Of a stretch of DNA of 64,000 nucleotides, positions 42,844 through 53,159 are shown one piece after another. Location: contig CM066291.1 of assembly GCA_033816765.1 (NCBI GenBank), forward strand, positions 868,001 to 932,000, read 5' to 3'. This DNA is from Nothopassalora personata (lineage: Eukaryota; Ascomycota; Dothideomycetes; Mycosphaerellales; Mycosphaerellaceae). Numbering within the stretch: position 1 is the first letter of the stretch; every line of letters begins with the position of its first letter. The translations under genes and the position numbers were made by a program. The notes under the pieces were generated by a model that saw nothing but the letters and a program-made list of their open reading frames with translations, did not search any database and was not told where the DNA came from.

Positions 42844-43885
42844 GCGAGTACCGTGTGACGATGAAAGCACGGAATAAATTGGACGCATGACCCAGTTCGA
42901 GCATGATCGGCATTTCCAGCATTGACAATGTCGACTTCACCATCTTCTGAACGGGAATACTGGACGGGATCCTTCTCGAGCATGGGTTGGCCGGCTCCAT
43001 TCGCAACACTCACACTGACAATGGCAGAGAGGAGACAGATACCATCACCGCACTTGACCATCACCACCAACAATCCGACCAACGTCAATAACATGGCATC
43101 TCAAACAAAATTCTCTTTCCTCAGCCCGCCAGGGTTCCGAATTGTCATTACCCATAATCGGCTTCATTCTCTACTTCCCACTCGAGTCACACAGAGCTGC
43201 CACCATCAAGGAGTTCCTCCAGCGGATCTCTCTCAGAGATTACCACAAGGAAGCGGCGGAGTGCTTGAAGGGCGAAATCGAACGAATCGATCCGACCAAC
43301 GAGAACACTCCATTTTTGGGCGCAATCGTGGAGCGAACCTCACAGCCCGTAGGGGTAGAGCGATGGAGAAAGATAACCAAGGCTACTGGGATGCTTTAGA
43401 CCCGAAGGTGTGTCTTGGCTGGTGCATGTGGTCGCGACACTTTACTGATATTATCTAGGCCAAGGAGAAAGAGTCAAAAGCTCACCGCAAGGGGCTCGAG
43501 CTCAGCAAAAAGTTGAGCATTGTGCTCGGTTTAAGAAGCTTGCTTCTGAATTGGCGGACGTGGCATGACGACAGAATTCCATCAACCATGATGGAATTTT
43601 GCCATTGACGCATTCATGATCAAGAATCGAAACAGCATCGATCCGATCGTACCTTGCATCATGACTTCCACAGCGTCCTAAAGAGGCAGGTAAGCGACCA
43701 ATCGGACCACATCCAGGACATCGCCTCAACTCTGTTGCAGATGGGGTACAGAATGTCGAAATGGAGTCGTCACGAGTAGAGCAGGTCAATGGCATGCATA
43801 AGACGGCTGCTTCACCCAGTGGTCCTGCTGTTTCTTCCGCAACATCATCCCAAATCCTCCCCAAAAAGTCCAAAAATACAACACC
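42844..43885. other. Intergenic with a possible small spliced gene
   Basis: About 1.04 kb. A plus-strand frame around 43142-43399 reads like protein (KEFLQRISLRDYHKEAAECL), and an intron-like element (GTGTGT..ATCTAG, 43409-43459) is followed by KEKESKAHRKGLELSKKL in an open frame. The two coding-like pieces are in different frames and I found no ATG that joins them. I leave this as a possible decayed or small gene, low confidence. Confidence 0.3.
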
Positions 43886-44227
43886 ATGTCAACCACGGAA
43901 GATAAAAGCAACATTGCCGCCGGGCACAAGGCTAACTTGAGCAACCCAAGTATGATCACAACCTCAAGACTCACAACGATAGCTCCTAACATCATCTCAG
44001 ACACATCTGAGGAGTCCAAGCAGCACAGCAAGCAGGTGCTCGACTCGCTCGGTGGCGAGGACGCCTTCTATGGCCAGGACAAGAAGGGCGATAGTGCTGC
44101 TGGTGCCGGCATCGGCAACGACAACAACATCCTGGGTGGACATAAGGCTACATTGAATAATCCGAACACCTCGGAGGAAGCAAAAGAGCACAGCAGGAAA
44201 ATCCTGGAAGAGGCCGGTGCGAAGTAA
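43886..44227 (+). CDS. con-6: Conidiation-specific protein 6 (con-6) family
   Basis: Two exons, 43886-43949 and 44001-44227, 96 residues. The 51-nt intron runs GTATGA..ATCTCAG with a CCTAAC branch; the join restores NLSNPNTSEESKQHSKQVLD. Two con-6 motifs are present: AAGHKANLSNPNTSEESKQH and GGHKATLNNPNTSEEAKEHS, the usual pair of this small hydrophilic family. Con-6 proteins accumulate in conidia and resting cells; the molecular function is unknown. An unspliced reading inserts a false segment and breaks the first motif. A damaged second copy lies about 0.5 kb downstream. Confidence 0.93.
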   Translation: MSTTEDKSNIAAGHKANLSNPSMITTSRLTTIAPNIISDTSEESKQHSKQVLDSLGGEDAFYGQDKKGDSAAGAGIGNDNNILGGHKATLNNPNTSEEAKEHSRKILEEAGAK

Positions 44228-44743
44228 TTTGCAAGTAGCTCGGAGTGCGGCACAAGGAAGAGGGCAATGTAACACCAAGTCTTCGTCCCATTTTCGTCTC
44301 TCTGTTTGCCGCAGGCCGCCAGGTCAAGGTCGTTTATACTGATTCAGATTAAGTGTATTATACCACGCGAACGCACGTGACAACGCTGTTCCATAATACA
44401 TTACTTTGCAGTCAATGACCTGCTATCTATATAACGCCATCTCTTTGGCGGTTAGTAACGATAGAGCATATCTAGAGCGAACAAGCAAACCTGCTTTGGC
44501 TTGACCTTGCATCATCGAACTGATACCTTCCAAAACAGCCAAGTGTGTGGCCAATTGGAGGGTGCTCTGGCGGATGGTCTCAACCCCATCAGTCTCCAGG
44601 TACAAGATGTCGACATTCCAACGTCACGCAACGCACACCCATAGTCGCTTATCCCCCGGATTCGTGACAATACCCTTGTTCTATCTCGAGTCTCGCTGAA
44701 CCCAGCTTCCAACATCCAGTACCGATACGGAGAAGTTCCCATC
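44228..44743. other. Intergenic between the two con-6 copies
   Basis: About 515 bp; promoter of the second copy. No further gene seen. Confidence 0.45.
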
Positions 44744-45043
44744 ATGTCGACCACGGGAGACAAGAGCAACATCATCTCAAGCAACAAGGACACAACTGGA
44801 GAGATCAAAGTATCAGATACCTTGCCCTTTACGTTCCCGGAACATTCCTGACGCGGTCCAGATGCATCTGCAGAGTCCAAGCAGCATAGCAAGCAGATTC
44901 TCGACTCGCTTGGCAACGAAGCCAACGCTGATGACAAGAGCAAGATCTTGAGTGCACACAAAGCCACTGTGAACAGCTCGAACACATCGCCAGAGGCGAA
45001 GGATCACAGCAAGAAGATTCTTGACGAAGCTGGTGCCAAGTGA
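44744..45043 (+). pseudogene. Second con-6 copy, first motif eroded and splice frame broken
   Basis: The start MSTTGDKSNI matches the intact copy (MSTTEDKSNI), but the first GHKANLSNPNT motif has become SSNKDTTGEIK. An intron-like segment runs from GTATCA at 44810 to CCAG at 44861. Joining there is one base out of frame with ESKQHSKQILDSL. Only a poor AAG acceptor 22 bases later would keep frame. The second motif survives as SAHKATVNSSNTSPEAKDHS, ending LDEAGAK and TGA at 45043. Either a decayed duplicate or a gene using an unusual acceptor. Confidence 0.6.
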
Positions 45044-45077
45044 TCTGCAGATCCCGGACTAGACAGCAGTTGCCGAA

Positions 45078-48000
45078 TTACAGAGCCTTTGCCGGAGCTC
45101 CTTCTTTCATTAGCCCATTGTTGGTTATAGCTCCCCAACCACCACCGCGTGGCGTGTTGATCTGAATATACTCCCCAGGCTCTAGGTCGATGACTGCTTT
45201 GCCTCCCAAGTTGACTCCAACTAGGTCTTCAGTAGGACCAGTCTTCTTGAACACGATATTCTTGCCTGGCTCCGCGTCGTCGCCTCCCTCCATGCCGTAC
45301 GGTGCAAAGACTCTGCGGTCACTGAGGATACTGAACTTAAGAGGCATCCGGGCTTCAATCTCCCTTGTGACCCCGTTGCCGCCGCACCATTGTCCTTTGC
45401 CACCGGAGCCTTGTCGAATGATAGACTTTCGAACCAGTACCTGTGTCCTTTTCTCAACGACTTCGGGATCCGTCATGCGAGTGTTGGTAGAGTGTACCTG
45501 TGTAGCGTGCTCGCCGTGCCAGCCAGGTCCGGCGCCGCAACCACCACCAATTGCTTCGCCGAAGTTCCAGCCGGGCGTGATCGTGCCTGTGGCAGGGTCT
45601 CTGCCTCCGGTCCCCCAGCCAAAACTACTGGCGCAGCCCTGGAATGCAGCGACAACTCGGAAAGCTTTGAGAATCGTGTCCACGACTCTCTGGCTTGCGA
45701 TCGTACTGCCGCATATTGCTACGCCTGGACCGGGATTGAGGATGCTGTTCTTGGGTACGTTGATGGTGATTGGTGCGAGACAGCCTTCGTTCAATGGAAT
45801 ATCCATGTCTAGCAAGCAGCGGATAGCATAGATCACAGCTGAATGTGTGATTGATATGGGCGAGTTGAAGTTACCCCAAGTCTGTGGTCCTGTACCCTCG
45901 AAATCGAAGGTAGCAGACCCAAATTCCGGATCGATCGTGATACGAAGCTTGACCGGTGTACCATCGTCATAGTGATCGACCGCAGAGAATGGCTCAGGGT
46001 GTTTCCGAGCAAGCTTACGCAAGAAAGTGCGTACAGCGAGCTCGGCATTACTTTGTATGCCCAGCATAGCTTGATGTACCGATCCCACACCTGTCTCATG
46101 GCAAAGCTTCTTGAGTAACGTGATACCACGCTGATTTGCGGACATCTGTGCCTTCAAGTCTGAGATATTGTCCTGAATCCTTCTCGTAGGCGCGCAACCA
46201 GGAAAGCTGCCGGCCTCGTAGAATGCCGTCCGCACTTCGTCGTCCAGGAAGTGTCCATCGCTTGCGATCTTCATGCTTTCGACGCTGATGCCCTCTTCCC
46301 AAAGCATCTTGCTCTCTGGCATCATGCTAGTGATGCCTTTGCCACCGATGTCGGTATGATGCCCACGGCTAGCGACGTAGAAAGCGATAACCCCGTCGAT
46401 GAAACACGGCGTGACAACAGTCAGATCAGGTAGATGTGTACCGCCCCACTCAGGATGGTTTGTGAGGAGCACATCACCTTCCTTCAGCTTGCCATCCCAG
46501 TGTCGATGTTGAGCCTGTATAGCGAACTGCATGCTTCCAAGGTGAATCGGAATGTGTGGAGCGTTAGCTACCAGCTTTCCTTCCGGTGAGAAGATGGCGC
46601 AGGAGAAGTCGAGCCGCTCTCTGATACTCGAAGAGATTGAAGTCCGTTGCAAAGTGTTGCCCATCTGTTCAGCAATCGACATGAATCGATGTGCGAAGAC
46701 TGACAGATTGATAGCATCCATGTTGGTTGAATAAGTCGTGGGTCGACTTACGGTCGTCTTCTCCAACACTATATGGTTGCTGAGAATGTATGCAACAAAG
46801 CCCTTCTCCACTAGGATAGTCTGGGTGGCGTCTATCAAAAGTGTCGGACCTGACACTGCTGTGTCCTTTGGCACGTCAGATAAGATGTGTATTGGTATGC
46901 TTTCTGCAGTCTGGCTCAAATATGCCCACTGTATACCGCTTGGCCTGGAGCTTGATCGAGACTTCTTTGCTTGCTCGAGCTCCGCTGCAGGAGGAACGCT
47001 CTTCACCACAGTACCTGCAGACGCAGTGCCCCTAACTTGTATAGCGTCAATGACAATCCTACGATCCATCGTAAAGGCAAATTCTCGGGCGTGCTCGTCT
47101 GTAAAGCTTTGACCATAGTCTTCGTCTTGAGGCGTTGGAATGCTCAACGAAGTGTCAGTGCCAAAGTATCTAAGACTGAGTCCAGTGTCGAAGTCAATGG
47201 CATCAGGGTCAGCACCTTGGCTAACTAGCTCTAGTCGGAGGGCTTGCCGCATGTCTTCAATCTTGCTTCGAACTGCTGGCAAAGTTTCAAATGCCCAGAC
47301 ACCCGAGAAGGGAACGCGAATCTCGTGCTGAAGCTTAGCCTGCGAGATACCGTACGCTGAGAGCAGTGAGGAGTGCTTATGTATAAGAATAGTCTCGATG
47401 CCGAGCTTATTGGCGATAGCGCATGCATGCTGCCCACCAGCTCCGCCGAAGCTGACAAGATTATGTTTAGCGGGATCATAGCCTCGTGCTTCAGTAGTGT
47501 TACGAATCGGCCTGCTCATCGCTTCGTTGGCCACGTCCAGAAACCCCAGTGCCAGTTCCTCTGCTGAGATGGTGCTGCCAGTGCTCGCGTTGAATTCAGA
47601 CACAAGAACCGTGAACTTCTCCTTGACGACGTCTGTATTCAGTGGCTGATCGGCGTTCTCGCCAAATATGGCTGGGAACGAGGACTGCACGAGTCGTCCG
47701 AGGAACAGATTTGCGTCCGTGACCGTCAAAGGACCGCCATTGCGGTAGCAAGCAGGTCCTGGGAATGCACCGGCACTTTCTGGGCCTACCGCGAGCAGAC
47801 CATTTCGTAGTGATAGAATCGATCCACCGCCAGCCGCTACAGTCGAAATGTTCAGCATCGAGGCTACAATGCTCCGATCCGCGATCTTGGTCTCGTGAAG
47901 GAAATCATATGTGCCGTCATATCGACAAACATCCGTGCTGGTGCCACCCATATCGAAGCCGATGAGCGGGACGCCATCTTGAGGGTCATAGCAAGACTGT

Positions 48001-48959
48001 GCTATACCGACGACACCGCCAGCTGGACCACTGAGGAGCGCTTCGTTGCCCCTGAACTTTCTGGACTGGCGTAAGCCGCCGTCGCTGCACATAAAGTCGA
48101 CTCGTTGCGGGAGGCGGCTGAAGCCCTTCTCGAACTTCGAGACATAGTCCTGCACGATCGGGGACAGATATGCTTCGGAGCACACTGCGGTCGCTCGGTC
48201 AAGGAGCTTTATGGCCGGATGTGTCTCATGTGATGTGGTGATGTGCTGGAAGCCCAGACCCTTGGCTATGCGAGCGACAATCTGTTCATGGTCCGGGAAA
48301 GCCCATGAGTGCATCAAACAGATTGCTACTGACGTGTATCCTGCCTCCCTGAGTCTTGACAGCTGGCGACTTACGGCGTCCTCATCCGGTCTCTGAATCA
48401 CTCTGATGAACTCCCCACTGGCTGTTCTCGTTACATCTGTATCCAGTAACAACTCTGCCTCCGGCCTAGGACATGGGTTGAGATCATGGTCTTCGATCGT
48501 TACTCGCTCGTCAATCTCAATCACTGTGTCGTGGAGAGCCTTGGGCTTGACAACTTTGAGGTCGAATAGCTTCGGTCTTGTTTGGTCGCCCACAACGCAG
48601 ACATCCTTGAAGCCTTTAGTGGTGACGAAAGCAAATCTTTCACCTTTATGCTCCAGCAAAGCATTCGTCGCTATGGTAGTTCCGATTCTGCAGCTTGCGA
48701 TGCTCGATCCGTCAAGCTTCTCGCCCTTCGAGATCCGCCGACCTTCGACCCGTTCAAGGACCCGTCTGATCCCTTCGCTCGGCGCATCTTCATAGTGCTG
48801 AGAATCTACTGACAGCAGCTTGAAAACAATATCGTCTCGTCCATTTACTTGTGCAATCACGTCGCAGAATGTGCCTCCACGATCGATCGATATGTGGATA
48901 GCTTTGTCAGAGACTTGTGCGTCGGTATGATCGCGAGTGTTCTCCAGGTATGGACTCAT
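45078..48959 (-). CDS. OXP1: 5-oxoprolinase (ATP-dependent), hydantoinase/oxoprolinase family
   Basis: Single exon, 1293 residues from MSPYLENTRD (48959), close to the 1280-1290 of the family; the frame extends 58 residues upstream without homology-like sequence. The enzyme converts 5-oxoproline to glutamate with ATP, the salvage step of the gamma-glutamyl cycle. N-terminal HydA_N: ISIDRGGTFCDVIAQV (phosphate-binding DRGGTF), RIGTTIATNALLEHKGE. Central HydA: IGFDMGGTSTDVCRYDG and SFGGAGGQHACAIANKLGI. C-terminal HydB from about 750: ERLDFSCAIFSPEGKLVANA, NHPEWGGTHLPDLTVV, and near the end INTPRGGGWGA. A 351-bp gap separates it from a divergent MFS symporter, possibly supplying an organic anion. 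ChaC at 7.8 kb makes its substrate. Confidence 0.95.
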   Translation of the reverse strand: MSPYLENTRDHTDAQVSDKAIHISIDRGGTFCDVIAQVNGRDDIVFKLLSVDSQHYEDAPSEGIRRVLERVEGRRISKGEKLDGSSIASCRIGTTIATNALLEHKGERFAFVTTKGFKDVCVVGDQTRPKLFDLKVVKPKALHDTVIEIDERVTIEDHDLNPCPRPEAELLLDTDVTRTASGEFIRVIQRPDEDAVSRQLSRLREAGYTSVAICLMHSWAFPDHEQIVARIAKGLGFQHITTSHETHPAIKLLDRATAVCSEAYLSPIVQDYVSKFEKGFSRLPQRVDFMCSDGGLRQSRKFRGNEALLSGPAGGVVGIAQSCYDPQDGVPLIGFDMGGTSTDVCRYDGTYDFLHETKIADRSIVASMLNISTVAAGGGSILSLRNGLLAVGPESAGAFPGPACYRNGGPLTVTDANLFLGRLVQSSFPAIFGENADQPLNTDVVKEKFTVLVSEFNASTGSTISAEELALGFLDVANEAMSRPIRNTTEARGYDPAKHNLVSFGGAGGQHACAIANKLGIETILIHKHSSLLSAYGISQAKLQHEIRVPFSGVWAFETLPAVRSKIEDMRQALRLELVSQGADPDAIDFDTGLSLRYFGTDTSLSIPTPQDEDYGQSFTDEHAREFAFTMDRRIVIDAIQVRGTASAGTVVKSVPPAAELEQAKKSRSSSRPSGIQWAYLSQTAESIPIHILSDVPKDTAVSGPTLLIDATQTILVEKGFVAYILSNHIVLEKTTVSRPTTYSTNMDAINLSVFAHRFMSIAEQMGNTLQRTSISSSIRERLDFSCAIFSPEGKLVANAPHIPIHLGSMQFAIQAQHRHWDGKLKEGDVLLTNHPEWGGTHLPDLTVVTPCFIDGVIAFYVASRGHHTDIGGKGITSMMPESKMLWEEGISVESMKIASDGHFLDDEVRTAFYEAGSFPGCAPTRRIQDNISDLKAQMSANQRGITLLKKLCHETGVGSVHQAMLGIQSNAELAVRTFLRKLARKHPEPFSAVDHYDDGTPVKLRITIDPEFGSATFDFEGTGPQTWGNFNSPISITHSAVIYAIRCLLDMDIPLNEGCLAPITINVPKNSILNPGPGVAICGSTIASQRVVDTILKAFRVVAAFQGCASSFGWGTGGRDPATGTITPGWNFGEAIGGGCGAGPGWHGEHATQVHSTNTRMTDPEVVEKRTQVLVRKSIIRQGSGGKGQWCGGNGVTREIEARMPLKFSILSDRRVFAPYGMEGGDDAEPGKNIVFKKTGPTEDLVGVNLGGKAVIDLEPGEYIQINTPRGGGWGAITNNGLMKEGAPAKAL

Positions 48960-49310
48960 CGCTGTGAGGCAACGTGGTGCATAAGTCAGTAGCATTTCTG
49001 TGATCAGCCTTCGTCGGAGGATGTAGTCGAAGATCGTCAAAACGTGGTACATGGCCCGTAGATGAACCGACGCCGTCGGCCAGGCTAGTGACAATAATCC
49101 CTGCCAGTGTGCTCTGTGATAGGCCAAGGTCATCCACTTTGGATCCAGTATACCAAGTTTCGATGATGGCGTGCTCGAGATATGAGTACATCTACACCAG
49201 ACAGGAAGTTTCTGTGTTGTGGCGCACTAGTTTCATTATCTCGACTTCAAGTCAACTGTCTGGGTGCTCCATTTATGCACTGAGTTTACGATCCGTCCGC
49301 GAGGTTGGAG
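48960..49310. promoter_or_regulatory. Bidirectional promoter, 5-oxoprolinase / MFS symporter
   Basis: 351 bp between divergent ATGs, suggesting joint regulation. No specific operator was identified. Confidence 0.5.
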
Positions 49311-50820
49311 ATGACAACGACACCAGAGACGAAGACCAGTGCTGCAGAAGAAGTCGCGCCTGTCAAAGCTAAGCTTCAGGACCTGGACCACGACCATGGC
49401 CACGAGAAGAAGAGGAACAAGCTCCGTCGACTGCTATGGGATTCTCTGGATAAATCGCCCCAGGAGCGCGCCTTCGTCAACAAGGCTGACTGGTTCATCA
49501 TGTCGTATGTCTGCGTCGCATACTTCGTGAAATACCTCGACCAACAGTGAGCGCATATCGTTCTTTACACGTTGGGTACCGCCATTGACTGACCTGTCCA
49601 GAAATGTAACCAACGCCTACGTCTCAGGCATGAAAGAGGATATCGGCATGTCCGGCCAGGACTACAACCTGCTGCAGACGATGTTCACCGCCGGCTATGT
49701 CATCGGGAACCTAGCATCTCAATTGATCATGCTGAAAGTCAGACCATCAATCTTGCTGCCTGCCTTCGAGTTCATCTGGAGCCTGTTAGTGATGGCGATG
49801 GCCGGAGCACAGAACTTGAACACGCTGCTCATATTGAGATTTTTCATCGGACTGCTAGAGGCGAGCGCATTTCCAGGAATCCTTACGTTACTCGGGAATT
49901 GGTACAAGCCAGAGGAGCTCGGAAAACGGTCATCGATCTTCATCGCTACGTCCGCCGCTGGAAGTATGTTCTCGGGATATCTGCAGTCGGGACTATATTC
50001 CGGTATGGATGGCAAGCACGGACTAGCTGCGTGGCGCTGGCTCATGATATTCGATGGTATTATTGGCATTCCGGTATCGCTGTATGGCTTCTTTGCCGTA
50101 CCCGATAGTCCGACCAACACACGGGCGCTCTGGCTGAATGCCAATGATCGCGAGATTGCCAAGGCCAGAATGGAACAGGTTGGACGGAAGCCACCAGCAA
50201 GACTGACATGGAAGATCGTGAAGGAAGCTCTGTCCATGTGGCCGATGTGGTTGTTCCCAATTGCATTCGCCTGCCATGTTCTGGGCATCCGCGTTTACAA
50301 CTATTTCAACATCTACCTGAAGAGCACCGGCCAGTATTCCGTGCAGGATGTCAACAATATACCTACTGCCGGCTATGCATACCAGATTGTGATGGCATTG
50401 ATCTACGCTTGGGTCAGCGATTATTACCAGACAAGGTGGTGGGTTATCTGTGTTGCTTGCCTGATGTCGATGATTGGAACCATCATCTTGTGCGTCTACC
50501 CGGAGCACAACACGGCAGCAATGATGGCTGGCTGGTTGTTGACGTACGGTGAGACTGGTGCTGGCGCCTTGATGATGACAATGGTAAATGAGGCATGTAG
50601 CTTTTCCAGTGAGCATCGCATCATCACGATAGGTTGGACTGAGGCTTTCTCGTACGCCATGAGCGCATGGGTAATATTGTTCGCCTACCCGTCTGGAGAG
50701 GCCCCCAGGTTCAGCATCGGGTATGAGATGGCCACGATGTTCTTCGCCATCGAAATCGTGGTCGTGGTACTTATCGCGTATGCAATGAAGCGATGGCCGC
50801 CGGGTCAAGGTCGTCAATAG
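49311..50820 (+). CDS. MFS anion:cation symporter (Dal5/allantoate-permease type)
   Basis: Exons 49311-49546 and 49602-50820, 484 residues. The 55-nt intron (GTGAGC..TGTCCAG, ATTGACTGAC branch) restores KYLDQQNVTNAYVSGMKEDI, the hallmark loop after helix 1 of the anion:cation symporter family. Further marks: GYVIGNLASQLIML (helix 2), RFFIGLLEASAFPGILTLLG (helix 4/5 motif), WRWLMIFDGIIGIP, and PDSPTNTRALWL at the start of the central loop. The family imports small carboxylates such as allantoate, ureidosuccinate, nicotinate or pantothenate. The substrate is not readable from sequence. Divergent pairing with 5-oxoprolinase makes 5-oxoproline or a related amide a testable guess. Confidence 0.92.
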
Positions 50821-51466
50821 TCCGATTACAAGCTTGCAAGTGTGTTACACATCCGTACCTCGCCAATACCATGTGCCAACGCGTGAAAGGCAGCATTGCA
50901 GAGCCTCCGGTCTGTTGTTAGTAAGTCGCCATCACATACGCTTGTACACTGGTGTGCTATCTTGAAGCCATATCGCTCAGGGTGTGGATACTGTGTCGAG
51001 CTGGAGGACGCGCGACCTCCTCCATTAGAGGGCGCGCTGCTCGGCGACTGCTTGGAGTCCTTCGTGGTATGCTCTTCATACAACGGAGCGGCAAGTCCTG
51101 AAGCGTTGCCCATTGCTCTCCTTTGCCGCTCTTTGCTGTTACTGTTGCTTGCCGTAAGCACCGGCGAAGACCTGCCAGCTCAACGGACGTCCGCCATCCT
51201 GCAGCTGCGATGTATCTCATGCTGAGGCTTTGAGGAGGGAAAGGCCGCCGTAGGAGAACGATGCAGGAAGTAGAGAGTGAAATGGTTACGAGTTTGAGTT
51301 TCAAGATGGCATGTCATGTGCAGCAGAGTCTTCATCACAACTTGATGGAGGATCGTCAAGATTTGAAGCCGGGTCTGCCTTTACGCTAGGAGGTAGCATC
51401 TCCAGATCGCGAGCACATCTTCACGTCGCGACGACATCACCAGCACCATAACGTATCACCGCCACG
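50821..51466. other. Intergenic, with a possible small secreted protein on the minus strand
   Basis: Two overlapping minus-strand frames (51304-50957 and 51161-50826) could form one small gene: the first starts MKLKLVTISLSTSCIVLL, signal-like, and the second has Cys-spaced sequence FKIAHQCTSVCDGDLL and RRLCNAAFHAL. I could not find a splice pair that joins them cleanly, so this stays a candidate. Confidence 0.3.
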
Positions 51467-51881
51467 ATGCCTCAAGCGCAGCCAGAACTCAAGAAGGTGA
51501 GTCGCACATGCCAACAGAAGAAGTTGCTCTTTGCGTGCCAGTCCAACCCCATCCCTCCGACCACACGCTGCAAAGAAATTGGGTACTGACCATGATCGCA
51601 GTACCTCGACAAGCGCGTTGAAGTCCAGCTTAATGGCTCACGCAAGGTGATGGGCACCCTCAGAGGATATGACGTGAGACGATTTCCACTACAGAGTCAC
51701 GCGCATGTGCTCACCTGATACGCAGGTGTTCCTGAACATCGTCCTCGACGAAGCCACCGAAAGCAAGGCGAACGGCGAGAAGGCACGGCTCGGAATGTGC
51801 GTGATTCGCGGCAACTCGGTGGTCATGATGGAGGCACTGGACAGGATAGACTCGGATAACAGGCACCACGGCGGAAGATAG
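51467..51881 (+). CDS. SMX2: Small nuclear ribonucleoprotein G (SmG)
   Basis: Three short exons: 51467-51496 (10 codons), 51602-51673, 51726-51881; 85 residues. Introns: 105 nt (GTGAGT..ATCGCAG) and 52 nt (GTGAGA..ACGCAG). Both joins are phase 0. The spliced protein MPQAQPELKKYLDKRVEVQL, NGSRKVMGTLRGYDVFLNIV, LDEATESK, GMCVIRGNSVVMMEALDRI shows the Sm1 motif (GxLRGYDxFLNIVLDE) and Sm2 motif (VIRGNSVVMMEAL) specific to SmG. SmG is one of the seven Sm ring proteins binding spliceosomal snRNAs. An insert ESKANGEKARL between the motifs is slightly longer than in yeast. The exons are too short to stand out as ORFs and are easily missed. Confidence 0.95.
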
Positions 51882-52309
51882 AAGAAGGCAGGATGACTAG
51901 TGAGCCATGAGCAAAGGCCATAAGGCATACGAGTCAGAATTGGTTACGGAGCCATGTGGCACATCGCATAGGAGCTGCGATCCATGAGCAGCCCAAGCCA
52001 GCAGGTCGCAAGGGGAAGGCGTCACGAGAGCAGGGCACAGGCGTTTACGGCGCCAGACAGGGCGGAGTGATACCAAAAAGTAAGGCTCCCTGCATGTCTC
52101 TACATTTGCAAATCGTCGTATTTACACTTCGGCGACACAGGCGACCGCCTTCAGTCCAGCTACGAGGCGAAGTCGCGCGAACATTGCCACTCCACCTCCC
52201 AAGGATATCATGCAGCCAGAAGAGAACCTTGCCAGCAACTGCCGTGGCCGGCAAGCCAGCATGTACCAGTCCATCACCAAATCATGCGCCTGTGCTCCCA
52301 TCCACGTCA
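51882..52309. other. Intergenic between convergent SmG and Cys-rich protein genes
   Basis: About 430 bp of shared 3' flank; plus-strand ORF 51956-52681 is a shadow over the next gene. Confidence 0.45.
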
Positions 52310-52909
52310 TCAACTTCCCAACCTCAAAACCGCCATCCACAACACCACGCCAAACACCCAGCTCTTGCCACCCCGTATCCTCCTACCCCCATTCCTATTC
52401 CTATCGTTATCGTGATCATCACCCCCACTCCCTTCTCTCTCATTACACTGCGCACTGAACTCCTGGTCCCCAATATCCACATGATCCATCACACACCGCC
52501 CAAACTCCGCATCATTCGCTCCGGTCTTGCAATACTGAAAACACCCATTACTAACCAACACCGGTCCTTCGCAGCAATTTTGCAGAGATTGGAGAGGTTT
52601 GCTCGAGGGAGGGTACGAGAAGCCGCAGAAGGCGGTGCTGTGAACGGCGTGAGCGTTAACCATCAAGACCACACCGGCTAAGAAGCGGGTCAGGACGAGC
52701 ACGACTCACCTATTATTGTCGAAACCCCAAGGTATTTGCGCTTCTGTGTCGCCGTTGCTATTGCACGCAGCTGAGGAGCTGTAAGCGTAGCAGACGATGG
52801 GGACAGAGTATGGTAATATTGAGAGATACATACAGCTCCCGTTGTCGCCTCCGGAGGGGATGGGACCGGCTGCTGAGGCTGTTGAGGTGGAGTAGGGGAC
52901 GTTTGCCAT
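52310..52909 (-). CDS. Cys-rich protein with C-terminal hydrophobic tail, surface candidate
   Basis: Exons 52909-52710 and 52637-52310, 175 residues. The 72-nt intron runs GTGAGT..GTTCACAG; the join gives GFDNNSTAFCGFSYPP. Ten or so Cys occur (CNSNGD, FCGFSYPP, NCCEGPVLV, NGCFQYCKTG, FGRCVMDH, SAQCNERE), followed by a charged Asp/Arg spacer and a hydrophobic end (WVFGVVLWMAVLRL), like a GPI-anchor or tail-anchor signal. The start MANVPYSTSTASAAGPIP lacks a clear signal peptide. An intron-like GTATGT..TTACAG inside exon 1 would shift frame and is not used. Alternating Cys-Cys patterns like these are common in fungal surface proteins; I cannot name the family. Confidence 0.62.
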
Positions 52910-53004
52910 GGTCGAGATGTATTTTCAGGTTGCGAGGTAATGACTGTGGATGGATTGGGCCTGTTCGTGCTGTATCAAGGACTGTGGTATAAGTTGATAT
53001 TTTT

Positions 53005-53021
53005 GGGGGGGGGGGGGGGGG
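53005..53021 (+). repeat. Poly-G homopolymer, 17 nt
   Basis: Unbroken G17 after T-rich sequence. Length may be unreliable in assemblies. Confidence 0.9.
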
Positions 53022-53122
53022 CCGTCGCTAGCCACCAAAGGACGCAGGCACGACTTCAACTCAAGTGGACGCGGAGTAGACGAAGTTGCTATACAGCGCG
53101 CAAGAGTTTCCTTCCATCTCGA

Positions 53123-53159
53123 GATGATGATGATGATTATGATGATGATGATGATGATG
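53123..53159 (+). repeat. Imperfect (GAT)n microsatellite
   Basis: About twelve GAT units with one interruption (GATTAT). Confidence 0.9.

Noticed and set aside
52799..52853. Second intron in the Cys-rich gene (GTATGT..TTACAG)
   Set aside because: Splicing it shifts frame and removes the Cys pattern; the unspliced frame is open and continuous.
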